Source of the DNA: Methylocella sp.
GTDB lineage: Bacteria; Pseudomonadota; Alphaproteobacteria; Rhizobiales; Beijerinckiaceae
Length of the DNA: 64,000 nucleotides
Assembly: GCA_037200525.1 (NCBI GenBank)
Contig: JBBCGG010000001.1
Span: forward strand, 2,150,501 to 2,214,500
Reading direction: 5' to 3'
The translations under genes and the position numbers were made by a program. This document shows positions 16,415-25,601 of the stretch, in pieces; the stretch's first letter is position 1; every line of letters begins with the position of its first letter. The notes under the pieces were generated by a model, which was given only the letters and a program-made list of their open reading frames with translations, ran no database searches and was not told the DNA's origin.

Positions 16415-17280
16415 CCCTCTCTCCGCTCGGCGTGGACGCCATCGGCGGCCTCTCCTTGAGCGCCACGGACCTCGAGCGGCTTTGCGACTTTCTGTATCGG
16501 CGGACGGGGATGCTCTTCGGTGAGAGCAAGCGGTACTACATTGCTCGCCGCTTGGCCGAACGAATGGTCGAAACCGCGACAGACACTTTCTCAGCTTATT
16601 TTGCGTATCTGAGAACCGACGCGCTTGAGGCCGAACGGCTGGTCAACAGTTTTACGGTCAACGAGACCTATTTCTATCGCGAGGACCACCAGCTGCGCTG
16701 TATGACCGCGTCGCTTCTCCCGGCGATCGTGGCGAAGCGAAATCCCGGCGACCGCGTTCGGATCTGGTCGGTTCCCTGCTCGACAGGAGAGGAGCCTTAT
16801 TCCATCGCCATTTGGTTGCTGGAGAACTGGGCGATGGTCGATGCTTACAATATCGAGATCGTGGGCTCGGATATCGACACGCGCGTCTTGGACGACGCCC
16901 GAAGGGGCGAGTATGGCGAGCGCGCCCTTTCGCGTTTGCCCGGCAAGATTATCGCCGATTATTTTGAACCTCTTCCGGATGGCAAACGACGGATCATTCA
17001 GGATCTGAAAGAATCGGTGGCGTTCAGGGCCGCCAACCTCGTTGATGCGGCCACAACAGCGCCGGAGGGGCTGTTCGACATTATCTTTTGCCGCAATGTC
17101 CTGATCTATTTCGATGAGGCCTCGAGAATTTTGGCGGCGCGCAATATCTACGCGAGCCTCAATCCGGGCGGTTTTGCGTGTCTTGGCCATAGCGAGTCGA
17201 TGACCCGCATCGTCGACAGCTTCGTCGTCCGCCGCTTCGACGACGCACTCGTCTATCAGCGCCCTGAAGAGACAGTCTGA
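16411..17280 (+). CDS. cheR: Chemotaxis protein methyltransferase CheR
   Basis: The 289-residue enzyme transfers methyl from S-adenosylmethionine to receptor glutamates. It has the N-terminal helical domain (SATDLERLCDFLYRRTGM) and the NETYFYR motif, the SAM-binding stretch WSVPCSTGEEPYSIA and the C-terminal FDIIFCRNVLIYFDE typical of CheR. It overlaps cheB and cheA by a few bases each, so it is co-translated with its antagonist and with the kinase. Nothing appears to be missing. Confidence 0.95.
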   Translation: MTLSPLGVDAIGGLSLSATDLERLCDFLYRRTGMLFGESKRYYIARRLAERMVETATDTFSAYFAYLRTDALEAERLVNSFTVNETYFYREDHQLRCMTASLLPAIVAKRNPGDRVRIWSVPCSTGEEPYSIAIWLLENWAMVDAYNIEIVGSDIDTRVLDDARRGEYGERALSRLPGKIIADYFEPLPDGKRRIIQDLKESVAFRAANLVDAATTAPEGLFDIIFCRNVLIYFDEASRILAARNIYASLNPGGFACLGHSESMTRIVDSFVVRRFDDALVYQRPEETV

Positions 17281-19238
17281 TGGACGACCTGCTCGAACAG
17301 TTTGTGATTGAAGGACGCGAATTGGTGCTGCGAGCGAGCGAGGATCTGCTGGCCCTTGAAGAACAGCCAGACGATCTCGCCGCGATTGATAGCGCGTTTA
17401 GAAGCGTCCACACCCTTAAGGGTTCAGTCGGTCTCTTCGACTTCGCGCCGTTTGCGGCCATGCTCCGCGCGGCCGAGGATCTGCTTGGCGCCGTGCGAGA
17501 CGGCGACTTGGCGCTTGATGAATCCGTTGTGGGATATTTGTTCGGCTGCATCAACCAGACGGAGCGCTGGCTCGACGCAATAGCCAGTACAGGCCGCCTT
17601 CCCGCGGACGCGGAGGATGAGGGAGGAACCCTGACGACTGCGCTAAGCGCCGCCCTGGCGCGGTCGGCGCCCGACGCTAGTCCGCGAGCAGATACTTCTC
17701 TATCCGCGAATGATGATTGGATTGACCGGCTCTTGGCCCGCTCGGCAACGTTGCCGGTCGGAGATGCGGGCGTATTGGTTGCGATCCACTATACCCCGGA
17801 TCCCGATTGCTTCTTCAGAGGCGATGATCCGGTTGCAATCGTCAAGAAAACTCCCGGCCTCGCCGGATTGCGCATTTCCTCGCGCGAGCCGTGGGAAAGC
17901 GGCCCCAATTACGATCCTTTCACCTGCAATCTTGTGATAGATGCGCTTTCGACGGCGCCCAAAACTGAGGTTGCGACGGCCTATCGTTTTGTGGCGGACC
18001 AGGTGCGGATCGTTGAGATATCCCGTCGCTCAGCCACATCCCAGCCTGCGGCGGCATTGGAATTCCCCGGCAGGACCCTTCGAATCGACCCCCTCCGAAT
18101 CGACGCCCTTGCCGACATTGTCGATGAACTGATCATCGCCAAGAATGGCTTGTCCCAACTGGCCGCGGAGGCGGAAAGCGGAGCTATGGGTCAGGCGTTG
18201 GCTCTCAGCATTCGCGATAGTCAAACTCGCATTGGTCGGTTATTGACCGGCCTGCACAATGCGGTGACGAATGTCCGGCTCGTTTCGCTCAACACGGTCC
18301 TGCGGAGGCTTCCGCGGATGGCTCGCGATATTGCGGGCAAACTCGGCAAGAATGTCGACTTTTTCCTCCAGTGCGACGATGTGGAAGCCGACAAGTCCAT
18401 CGCGGATGGCCTTTTCGAACCGCTGCTGCATATCGTACGAAACGCGATCGATCACGGAGTGGAGGCTCCCGCGCGGAGGGTCGAAGTTGGCAAGCCCGCT
18501 CGCGGAGCCGTTCGGCTCTCGGTTTGGCGTGCGGGCGACCAAATCATTATCGAGGTGATAGATGACGGGCAGGGCATCGATACCGCCCGCATCAGGGAAG
18601 TCGCACGAGAGCGGTCTATAATGCCCAAAGAGGCGATCGACGCTTTAAGCGATGAAGAGGCGATCGATTTTGTTTTCGCGCCCGGTTTCTCGACGGCCGC
18701 GGCGGTCTCAGACATTTCAGGCCGTGGCGTCGGAATGGACGCGGTGCGCGCGGCCGTCAATCGTCTGGGCGGGCGCGTTTCCGTTGACAGCGCGCCTGGG
18801 AAGGGCACGACGGTTCGATTAACTCTTCCGCTCGTCTTGGTGATGACGCAAGTCACGGTGGTCGCATCGGGGGGGCAACGATTCGGCGTTCCCATGGATG
18901 CGGTTGTCGAGATTGCCCGCGTGGCGAGCGACAGGATCGTCCCTATCCGCGAAGGACGCGCCTTTGTGCTGCGCGACCGGGTCGTTCCGCTATTCAATCT
19001 GGCGGATCTACTGGGGCAGGACGCCGCGCCGCGCGTTGGCGGCGATATTAAGGTTCTCATCGTGCGAACGGCCGATGACGTGGCGGGAGTGGCGGTCGAC
19101 CAGTTCGTGGATCGAATGGACATCCTTTTGCGCCCAATGAAGGGATTGCTGGCCGGCATGCGCGGCGTCGTCGGAACGACTTTGCTGGGAGAGGGTTCCG
19201 TGCTGATGGTTTTGGATTTGCCGGGGCTAATCGGATGA
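17280..19238 (+). CDS. cheA: Chemotaxis histidine kinase CheA
   Basis: The 652-residue kinase has an N-terminal Hpt domain with His44 in RSVHTLKGSVG, a linker region, a dimerisation segment near 270-330, an ATPase domain (N box HIVRNAIDHGVEAP, G boxes DDGQGID and GRGVGMDAV) and a C-terminal CheW-like regulatory domain (FGVPMDAVVEIARV, VVPLFNLADLLG). It phosphorylates CheB and the CheY-like protein encoded downstream. I see no separate P2 domain of the enteric type; the segment at about 150-260 is divergent. The start TGATG overlaps cheR and the end overlaps the STAS-like gene. Confidence 0.94.
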   Translation: MDDLLEQFVIEGRELVLRASEDLLALEEQPDDLAAIDSAFRSVHTLKGSVGLFDFAPFAAMLRAAEDLLGAVRDGDLALDESVVGYLFGCINQTERWLDAIASTGRLPADAEDEGGTLTTALSAALARSAPDASPRADTSLSANDDWIDRLLARSATLPVGDAGVLVAIHYTPDPDCFFRGDDPVAIVKKTPGLAGLRISSREPWESGPNYDPFTCNLVIDALSTAPKTEVATAYRFVADQVRIVEISRRSATSQPAAALEFPGRTLRIDPLRIDALADIVDELIIAKNGLSQLAAEAESGAMGQALALSIRDSQTRIGRLLTGLHNAVTNVRLVSLNTVLRRLPRMARDIAGKLGKNVDFFLQCDDVEADKSIADGLFEPLLHIVRNAIDHGVEAPARRVEVGKPARGAVRLSVWRAGDQIIIEVIDDGQGIDTARIREVARERSIMPKEAIDALSDEEAIDFVFAPGFSTAAAVSDISGRGVGMDAVRAAVNRLGGRVSVDSAPGKGTTVRLTLPLVLVMTQVTVVASGGQRFGVPMDAVVEIARVASDRIVPIREGRAFVLRDRVVPLFNLADLLGQDAAPRVGGDIKVLIVRTADDVAGVAVDQFVDRMDILLRPMKGLLAGMRGVVGTTLLGEGSVLMVLDLPGLIG

Positions 19239-19474
19239 GCCTGCAACTAGAGGGAGCGATCATTCATCTCATCGGCGAGTGCCGCGTCGAGGACGCTGAA
19301 GCCTTGCTCGCGCTGCTGAGGGCCGACGGCGCTCGAGCGCTGGATATGAAGGAATGCACTTGGCTTCATACTGCCGTGCTCCAGGTTGTGCTTGCATTCC
19401 GCCCTGCGATCGCCGCACCCTGTGAGGAGAGTTTCATGGCTAAATGGATTTTCCCGGCCTTTGCAGACTTATGA
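19235..19474 (+). CDS. Small STAS-like protein of the chemosensory operon
   Basis: This 79-residue protein has the short strand-helix pattern of STAS domains (LEGAIIHLIGECRVEDAEALLALLR, then LDMKECTWLHTAVLQVVLAFRP), like anti-sigma-factor antagonists but without the usual phosphorylatable Ser motif; the equivalent position is near LHTAVLQ. It overlaps the cheA stop as ATGA, so it is made with CheA and may modulate the array or an output partner. The STAS assignment rests on pattern only. Confidence 0.65.
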   Translation: MSLQLEGAIIHLIGECRVEDAEALLALLRADGARALDMKECTWLHTAVLQVVLAFRPAIAAPCEESFMAKWIFPAFADL

Positions 19475-19562
19475 TATAAGCCTTTTGCCCTGCGTCAGGA
19501 CGGCGTGGCTAAGACGCAATTAGCCGCTAACACATTGGCCCAGACATCGCTGGAGCGCGTTA

Positions 19563-19946
19563 ATGAAGACTACTATTCTGATCGTCGATGACAGCAAATT
19601 AGCGCGCATCGTCATCAACAAAACGATCACCGCTCTTCAACCCGAGTGGAAACGGATCGAGGCCGCCAATGCGGAGGACGCTCTGGTTTTATTGCAGAGC
19701 GAGACGGTTGATATAGCTATTCTGGACTACAACATGCCTGGGACGAATGGCTTGGCGCTGGCGGAAGACTTGCGGGCGCGTTTTCCGCAAATGCCCATTG
19801 CGGTCGCCACCGCCAATCTCCAAGAAGAGATTATCGCTCGTGCGCGCGCCGCGAACGCTGCATTCGTCCCCAAGCCCGTCACAGAGGACGGTTTGCGCGG
19901 CTTTATTTCCGGCGCCGCGCTGCAGCTGCGTGCGGCAACCGAATGA
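19563..19946 (+). CDS. CheY-like single-domain response regulator
   Basis: A free-standing receiver domain of 127 residues: acidic pair in LIVDDSK, phosphoacceptor Asp55 in LDYNMPGTNG, Thr/Ser switch position in VATANLQ, and Lys104 in FVPKPV. It should take phosphate from CheA. It lies between the STAS-like gene and cheC, overlaps cheC as ATGA, and is preceded by GGAG 9 bases before its ATG. No output domain is attached, so the target (motor, kinase or other) is not visible here. Confidence 0.9.
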   Translation: MKTTILIVDDSKLARIVINKTITALQPEWKRIEAANAEDALVLLQSETVDIAILDYNMPGTNGLALAEDLRARFPQMPIAVATANLQEEIIARARAANAAFVPKPVTEDGLRGFISGAALQLRAATE

Positions 19947-20596
19947 CCCTATCGCCGCAGTTGCTAGGGGAGCTGGAACGCGACGCGCTTACGGAACTCG
20001 TCAATATTGGCGTCAGCCGGGCGGCCTTGAGCCTGCGCAAGATGGTTGGCGATCAAGTCCTTCTTTCAGTGCCGTCTGTTGAAGTTGTCAATCGCCCGAC
20101 CGCATTGACCATGATCCGGGAACGTGAAAGCGACCAGCTTGTCGCAGTCCGTCAGGATTTCGGAGGGGCCTTTGCGGGACGCGCTTTGCTCATCTTTCCA
20201 GAAGCCAACAGCCTGGAGCTCGTTCGCGCCGTCGCGGGCGGCGAGCTTTCCCCAGCAGAGATTATCGAGATAGAAGACGAAGCTCTCGCGGAGACCGGGA
20301 ACATCGTCTTGAACGGGTGCTTGGCGACGATGGCCAACATGCTGCAGAAACCGGTTTCTATGTCGTTGCCCGAAGTGATCCGCGGCACCGTTCAAATCCT
20401 GTTCGAGCTATCCGAAGAAATCCCGCATGACGGCATTGTTCTCTTTCTCTACATTAATTTTTCGATTAGCGACCGCAACATCCGCGGCTATATCGCCATG
20501 CTCATGGATCTTCCGTCCCTTAGCGCACTCAAAGTACTGATTAACGACTTCATCGAACGCGTCGCCGGCCCCGAAGGGATCGGCTATGGCGATTGA
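19943..20596 (+). CDS. cheC: CheC-type chemotaxis phosphatase
   Basis: The 217-residue protein has the two CheC helices that remove phosphate from CheY: DALTELVNIGVSRAALSL near residue 14 and EDEALAETGNIVLNGCLATM near 112, each with the E-x2-N pattern. CheC proteins tune CheY-P lifetime and often work with CheD, which is absent from this window. It overlaps the response regulator upstream and the hybrid kinase downstream, which fits a role in resetting this pathway. Confidence 0.88.
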   Translation: MTLSPQLLGELERDALTELVNIGVSRAALSLRKMVGDQVLLSVPSVEVVNRPTALTMIRERESDQLVAVRQDFGGAFAGRALLIFPEANSLELVRAVAGGELSPAEIIEIEDEALAETGNIVLNGCLATMANMLQKPVSMSLPEVIRGTVQILFELSEEIPHDGIVLFLYINFSISDRNIRGYIAMLMDLPSLSALKVLINDFIERVAGPEGIGYGD

Positions 20597-23391
20597 ACCA
20601 ACCGGCGATCTCAAGCGTTAACTTGGTCATGATAAAGGGCGACACCATTTTAAATGCCTTGGGCGATGCCTTTTTGGCGTTGCCCAAGCAGCTTCGGAGT
20701 TTGGCTGGTCCGCTGTTGGACGCTCTTGCTATGTCGAACATCCCGCTGGCGGTCGCCGATGCTTGCAGCCGGGACTATCCTATCGTTTTCGTCAACGCGG
20801 CGTTCGCAGCGCTTACCGGTTACGATTCCGACGATGTCGCGGGGGGCGACCTCCGGCTCCTGGGAAACCTCGACGTCGGTCTCTCCAAGATTGCTGCAAT
20901 CAACAATGCGCTCGCCGCCGGGCAAACAGTGAACGCCGACTTGCAGTCCAGCCGGAAAAATGGCGACTTATTTTGGAATCGCCTCAGCATCGCGCCAATC
21001 CGGGATGAGGCTGGCGCGGCAAAGTTTTTACTCTCAACTCAAAGCGACGTCACAGCGGAATATAATCGGCGCGAAATCGAGGATAAGCTGGCTGATAGTC
21101 GGCGTGAATTGGCTGATATCGAAGCCAACGCGCGATTGAGCTGGACCGTCGCCGGCCTCGTCGGCGCCTGGGAATGGGATATAGCTTCGGGCCGGCTGTT
21201 TGCGGACGTGCGTTTTTCCAAGCTCTGCGGTCTTCCGCCAGCAGAAGCTGCCGCCGGCCTGCCAAGCAAGTCCTTCTTCGCCCATATCCATCCCGACGAC
21301 GTCCTGAGGACGCGCATCGCAGTGGCGGCGGCCTTGCAAGGCGCCGAGGTTTTCTCCCGCGACTATCGCATATTGGGGGCGGACGGATGTGTTCGATGGG
21401 TGTCGGCGCGGGGACGCTCCCACCTCGGAGCCGACGATCGGCCAGTCCGATTCACCGGCGTCGTGACGGACATCACCGACCAAAAGCGCATCGAGGAACA
21501 ATTACATCTCGCCCAGACGGCCGGCGGCGTCGGCACATTCCAATATGAGACCGGCTTTGGCACTGTGGATGTCTCTGAGCAGTTCTGCCGGTTGCTCGGG
21601 CTGCATCCATCAACAGTCCTGCCTGTCCGGACCATTAACTCCGTCGTTCATCGCGACGACCCCGCTATCATAGGCGGCGCGGAGGCGCTTTCGACAGACG
21701 GCCTATCCTATAGCGAGTTTCGCATCCGGCGCCCTGATAATGGCCAAGAGCGTTGGCTGGCGCTGCGTGGACAGCTTCATTGCGAAGCCGGAGGACGCCG
21801 ATTTATCGGCGCTATCTATGACGTTACAGACTCGAAGCTCGCGCAGGAGAAGCTTCGCGAGCTTAATCAGACCCTTGAAAGTCGAGTGCAGGAACGGACC
21901 CAGGAACGCGATCGGGTTTGGAACCTTTCGCGCGACCTCATCCACGTCTGCAGCGCGGACGGCGTCCAGCGAGCGGTTAATCCGGCCTGGACGGAGTTAC
22001 TGGGTTATGCGGCGGAAGAGCTTGTCGGTGCGCGGTTCGAACGATTCGTTCATCCCGACGACAGGGCTCATGCTAAGGCGATCTTCGATAGTTTAGCGGC
22101 AGGCGGCCGCGCAAAGCCGTTTGATCTGCGGCTGCTAGCCAAGGACGGCAGCGCGCGTTGGATCAATTGGACTATTACGGCGGACGACGATGCGTTCTAT
22201 TGCGTCGGTCGCGACATCACCGAGCGAAAGCAGCTTGAAGATGAACTGCGACAGAGCCAGAAAATGGAGGCTGTCGGCCAGCTCACCGGCGGCATAGCGC
22301 ATGATTTCAATAATCTGCTGACCGGCGTCATCGGCAGCATGGATATTATTCGGCGCCGCATCGCAGATGGACGCGTTCAGGACATTGGACGATTTGTCGA
22401 TGCAGCGACGACATCGGCCCAAAGCGCTGCGGCGCTTACTCATCGACTGCTGGCGTTCTCACGACGTCAGTCGCTCGACAATCAGCCCATCGACGTGAAT
22501 CAGTTGGTCGCATCGATGGAGGATTTGTTGCGACGTACTCTCGGTGAGCAGATCGTTCTCCAAGTCGAGCTCCGCGCTGGAATTCGTCCGGCCATGACCG
22601 ACGCCAATCAACTCGAAAGCGCGGTGCTGAACTTGGCGATCAACGCTCGCGACGCCATGCCTGAGGGCGGAGTGCTTACAATTGAGACCAAAGAGTTGAA
22701 GCTGGACCGCGCCTACGCCGAGAAGCACGACCATGTGCAACCTGGCGATTACGTTGCAATCAGCGTCCGCGACACCGGATCGGGAATGTCCGAGGATGTC
22801 GTAGCTAAGGCCTTCGATCCGTTCTTTACGACTAAACCCATCGGTCAGGGTACGGGGCTTGGCTTGTCGATGATCTACGGCTTCGCTCAACAGACTGGCG
22901 GTCATGTCACGATCTCAAGTAAGCTTGGCGAGGGCGCTGAGATCAAGCTCTATCTGCCGGTCTGTCACGGCGACGCGGTCCGCGCAGAGCCAGGCGCCAA
23001 CGAAGAAGGTCCTTCCGGCTCCGGCGAGCACGTCTTGGTGGTCGAGGACGACGCCTCGGTCAGATTGATTGTCCTCGACGTTCTGCATGAGCTTGGATAC
23101 GCGGCTCTTGAGGCTTCTAATGGCATCACCGCTCTTTCAATCATTCAATCTCCCGCGCCGATTGACCTTCTCATTACAGATGTCGGATTGCCCGGTCTGA
23201 ACGGACGTCAGCTTGCCGAGATTGCCAGACAGAGCCGCCCGAACCTTCCAATCCTGTTCATGACCGCCTACGCGGCGAACGCCGCTGTCCGGAATGACTT
23301 TCTGGGCAAACGCATGCACATGGTGACCAAACCCGTTTCGATGGACGTGCTGGCTCTGAAGATACGGGAAATTATCGAAGCCCGGGGCTAG
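20593..23391 (+). CDS. Hybrid sensor histidine kinase with four PAS-type domains and a receiver
   Basis: The 932-residue, apparently soluble kinase has a LOV-like PAS domain (about 45-160), PAS domains near 170-300, 305-420 and 430-550, a phosphoacceptor His near 570 ([13 protein letters not shown]), an ATPase domain ([29 protein letters not shown]) and a C-terminal receiver with Asp near 863 ([12 protein letters not shown]). The first PAS keeps the LOV frame ([30 protein letters not shown]) but reads GGDLRLLGN where photoactive LOV has GxNCRFLQ, so the flavin-binding Cys is missing. A TTG at 20593 overlaps cheC; an ATG at 20629 is an alternative start. Confidence 0.88.
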   Translation: MNQPAISSVNLVMIKGDTILNALGDAFLALPKQLRSLAGPLLDALAMSNIPLAVADACSRDYPIVFVNAAFAALTGYDSDDVAGGDLRLLGNLDVGLSKIAAINNALAAGQTVNADLQSSRKNGDLFWNRLSIAPIRDEAGAAKFLLSTQSDVTAEYNRREIEDKLADSRRELADIEANARLSWTVAGLVGAWEWDIASGRLFADVRFSKLCGLPPAEAAAGLPSKSFFAHIHPDDVLRTRIAVAAALQGAEVFSRDYRILGADGCVRWVSARGRSHLGADDRPVRFTGVVTDITDQKRIEEQLHLAQTAGGVGTFQYETGFGTVDVSEQFCRLLGLHPSTVLPVRTINSVVHRDDPAIIGGAEALSTDGLSYSEFRIRRPDNGQERWLALRGQLHCEAGGRRFIGAIYDVTDSKLAQEKLRELNQTLESRVQERTQERDRVWNLSRDLIHVCSADGVQRAVNPAWTELLGYAAEELVGARFERFVHPDDRAHAKAIFDSLAAGGRAKPFDLRLLAKDGSARWINWTITADDDAFYCVGRDITERKQLEDELRQSQKMEAVGQLTGGIAHDFNNLLTGVIGSMDIIRRRIADGRVQDIGRFVDAATTSAQSAAALTHRLLAFSRRQSLDNQPIDVNQLVASMEDLLRRTLGEQIVLQVELRAGIRPAMTDANQLESAVLNLAINARDAMPEGGVLTIETKELKLDRAYAEKHDHVQPGDYVAISVRDTGSGMSEDVVAKAFDPFFTTKPIGQGTGLGLSMIYGFAQQTGGHVTISSKLGEGAEIKLYLPVCHGDAVRAEPGANEEGPSGSGEHVLVVEDDASVRLIVLDVLHELGYAALEASNGITALSIIQSPAPIDLLITDVGLPGLNGRQLAEIARQSRPNLPILFMTAYAANAAVRNDFLGKRMHMVTKPVSMDVLALKIREIIEARG

Positions 23392-23670
23392 CCGCCTTCG
23401 AACTTTTGGAGCCAATTCTCGGACAGTTCCTCGGGCGCGAAATCGCGCCCGCTCCCGGCCTCTTCAGCGCCGCAAGCCATTCCTTCCCTCACGGATTCGC
23501 AGTTTGGACCGTAGATATCGGCGTTTGGGTCGTTTGGTCATAAACGCAAAGGGCAGGGGACCGACCGCCATCGCAAGGCAGAGTTACGTGAAGGCCGCCA
23601 GAAAGGTTCGCGTGCGCCTATCGTCCCTCTGTCTTCGGAAATATAAGCCGTAACCGAAATTTGAGTTGAT

Positions 23671-23690
23671 TTGGAAACGTTCGTTTCTTA
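23671..23690. promoter_or_regulatory. Operator-like dyad before the first TetR gene
   Basis: GGAAACGTTCGTTTCT contains the dyad GAAACG-TT-CGTTTC and lies 10-29 bases before the TetR ATG, over the expected promoter. A near copy occurs at 24338-24357 before the next gene, so the regulator probably controls both itself and its neighbour. Confidence 0.55.
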
Positions 23691-23699
23691 TAGAGAGCC

Positions 23700-24323
23700 A
23701 TGCCGCGCGACGCTTCATCATCCCGACTCCTCCCCCGCGGTCCCGGGCGTCCGCGCGAGTTCGACATAGACGAAACGCTCGATAGGGCTGCGCAGGTGTT
23801 CTGCGAGCGCGGCTATCACGCTACTTCAATCGGCGACCTGACGGAGGCCATGCAATTGGCCCAAGGCAGCGTCTACAAGGCGTTCAAGGACAAACGGGCC
23901 GTGTTCCTCGCGGCCTTCGACCGCAACAAAACCGTCCGGCGCGAGAAGCTTCAAAAAATTATCAATGCCGGCGAGACGGGGAGAGATCGAATCCGCGACG
24001 TTTTGATTTTCTACATGGAAGCCTCGCATGGAGCAGAAGGGCGACGGGGCTGTCTCCTGGTCGGCAGCGCGGTGGAGCTCGCGATCTTCGATGACGAGGT
24101 TGGGCAGCGCATCGCCGTCGCCCTGGATCAAAGCGAGGCGCTGTTGCGCGAATTAATCCGGCAAGGGCAGGCTGATGGCTCGATTGCTTCGCAAATCGAT
24201 AGTGCGGCCGCCGCCCGGCTGATGCTCTGCTTGCTGCAAGGGATGCGGGTGGTCGGCAAAACCGGGCGCAGACGCAAAGACATGGCGGCGGTGGTGGAAA
24301 TAGCGATGAAGACGCTTGTCTGA
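23700..24323 (+). CDS. TetR/AcrR-family transcriptional regulator
   Basis: The 207-residue protein has an N-terminal helix-turn-helix (TLDRAAQVFCERGYHATSI, LAQGSVYKAFKDKRAVF) and a C-terminal ligand domain (GCLLVGSAVELAIFD, VALDQSEALLRELIRQGQADGS is the family pattern). It resembles regulators that respond to small reactive or hydrophobic molecules. A dyad overlaps its promoter, and a matching site precedes the small membrane-protein gene downstream, suggesting self-repression and control of the following genes. The inducer is unknown. Confidence 0.9.
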   Translation: MPRDASSSRLLPRGPGRPREFDIDETLDRAAQVFCERGYHATSIGDLTEAMQLAQGSVYKAFKDKRAVFLAAFDRNKTVRREKLQKIINAGETGRDRIRDVLIFYMEASHGAEGRRGCLLVGSAVELAIFDDEVGQRIAVALDQSEALLRELIRQGQADGSIASQIDSAAAARLMLCLLQGMRVVGKTGRRRKDMAAVVEIAMKTLV

Positions 24324-24337
24324 TTTATTTGCCTATT

Positions 24338-24357
24338 TTGGAAATGATCGTTTTCTT
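24338..24357. promoter_or_regulatory. Second copy of the TetR operator-like site
   Basis: TTGGAAATGATCGTTTTCTT differs from the site at 23671 at only a few positions (shared TTGGAAAyGwTCGTTT) and lies just before the GTG at 24372. Repetition of the motif upstream of two adjacent genes is the main evidence for an operator. Confidence 0.5.
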
Positions 24358-24371
24358 TTTGGGAGAGATGC

Positions 24372-24581
24372 GTGACCGCCGTGGCCGCCGACAACGAGCC
24401 TGCCGAACGAACGGTTTTTCCTTGGACGACGCTTCTGTTCGCGTCGGCCTGCTTCTTCGCGGGCGCCGGGATCGGCTCGGTTCTGGGTGGTTGGACCTTT
24501 GCAAAGGGAGGATGGCCGCTCACCGCGTGGGTCGGCTTCGCCTTCTCATTTCTAGCGCTAGCGTACTTCGCGACGGAGTAG
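24372..24581 (+). CDS. Small membrane protein, possibly the end of a lost transporter
   Basis: The 69-residue product has two predicted membrane helices (WTTLLFASACFFAGAGIG and AWVGFAFSFLALAYF) joined by a Gly-rich turn (LGGWTFAKGGWP). The sequence resembles the last two helices of major-facilitator transporters, so the gene may be the stump of an efflux pump once controlled by the adjacent TetR; a genuine small membrane protein is also possible. GTG is the start, with GGGAGAG a few bases upstream. Confidence 0.55.
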   Translation: MTAVAADNEPAERTVFPWTTLLFASACFFAGAGIGSVLGGWTFAKGGWPLTAWVGFAFSFLALAYFATE

Positions 24582-24659
24582 TTCTCCCGCAAGAAGGCGA
24601 GCCCTCCTTGGCTCTAACCCACTCATTCAGCTGCCCATCCAGAGACTCTAGGAAACAAA

Positions 24660-25346
24660 ATGTCGAACCAGCCATATCCCTCGCATGCATTGATTGATGG
24701 GGTCGAAATCAGCGAGCTCGAGTTGCTGCGGTACGAAGTGAAACGCGCGCGGATTGCCGCTTTACTTCTCTACCAAAAGATGAGCGCACAGGGAGTCGCC
24801 AAGCTGTTGAAGAACGAGATATCGACCATGGAGCAGATCGAGCACAAGTGGTTCGAACAGTCGGCTGATGAATGGACGGGCTCGATCACGGAGATCCGCG
24901 TGAATGGCGGCGGCGCGGGCGGTTTTCTGAAGTGGTTCCAAGACCGCGTGGCCTCCAATGACGAGGCGATGATGTTCAATGCTCATCCCGAACATTACGC
25001 GGTGGTCAAAGCGCTCGATGATAGCGTATCGATATTGGAGACCATAGGCGGGTGGAAGCTCCCTGGTCTTATGTATGCGCGGTTCACCCAGGACGAGCGA
25101 GACGCCGTCGAAACGCCCGACCCCGCGCTGCCCGTTCGCCTGATCGGTTATCTTGTGTCCGAGGATGGCGAGGCGCGAGGACGAGTGCTGCACCAGTTCG
25201 GCGACACTTCCTATGGCTTCCGGGCGAGGCTTGGCATTTACTGGCCGGCGAAGGCCGATCCCGACATGATCAAGGGCCATCAGTGGCATTTGGCCTGCGA
25301 GTTTGTGAATTGGACGCGGATGTATATCGAATCGCTTTGCAAATAG
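24660..25346 (+). CDS. Conserved-looking hypothetical protein, soluble
   Basis: A 228-residue cytosolic protein without signal peptide, membrane helix or a motif I recognise. The first third is helical (ELELLRYEVKRARIAALLLYQ), followed by Gly-rich and Trp-containing segments (VNGGGAGGFLKWFQ, WKLPGLMYARFTQDE) and a C-terminal helix (WHLACEFVNWTRMYI). AGGAAA precedes the ATG by a few bases. Codon use matches its neighbours, so it is very likely expressed. It follows the TetR/small membrane gene pair and may share their control. Confidence 0.7.
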   Translation: MSNQPYPSHALIDGVEISELELLRYEVKRARIAALLLYQKMSAQGVAKLLKNEISTMEQIEHKWFEQSADEWTGSITEIRVNGGGAGGFLKWFQDRVASNDEAMMFNAHPEHYAVVKALDDSVSILETIGGWKLPGLMYARFTQDERDAVETPDPALPVRLIGYLVSEDGEARGRVLHQFGDTSYGFRARLGIYWPAKADPDMIKGHQWHLACEFVNWTRMYIESLCK

Positions 25347-25394
25347 GGCGCCGCGGCGGCGAGTGTGTTTGCGGCGACGAAACACGACGCCGGC

Positions 25395-25593
25395 TTACTC
25401 GAGGTGGGTTTTGAAGAAGGTCGCGATGTGGGCGATGGCGTCGAGCCCGTCGGGCGTAGGGCCTATTGTAGGCGCCACGCTGAGCGCCTTCGAGGACATA
25501 AAGGTGGGACTCCGCGCCGAGCTTCAGAAAGAAGCGTTCCATCGCCGTCGACCTTGGTAATTTCCGCGGAAAGCTCCTGTAAGCGGGGTAGAG
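25395..25593 (-). pseudogene. Remnant of the C-terminus of an alpha/beta hydrolase
   Basis: On the minus strand ERFFLKLGAESHLYVLEGA and then, in a second frame, PDGLDAIAHIATFFKTHLE followed by a stop, match the end of acetyl-esterase-type alpha/beta hydrolases. The expected catalytic His reads Arg (GAQRGAY), the segment before it is shortened, and the two halves are in different frames. The rest of the gene is missing; the SDR gene starts immediately beyond on the same strand. Confidence 0.6.
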
Positions 25594-25601
25594 CGAACCG
25601 C

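Noticed and set aside
23431-23451. GGGCGCG-AAAT-CGCGCCC hairpin after the hybrid kinase
   Set aside because: Stem is good but there is no U-rich tail, so a terminator call is not supported.
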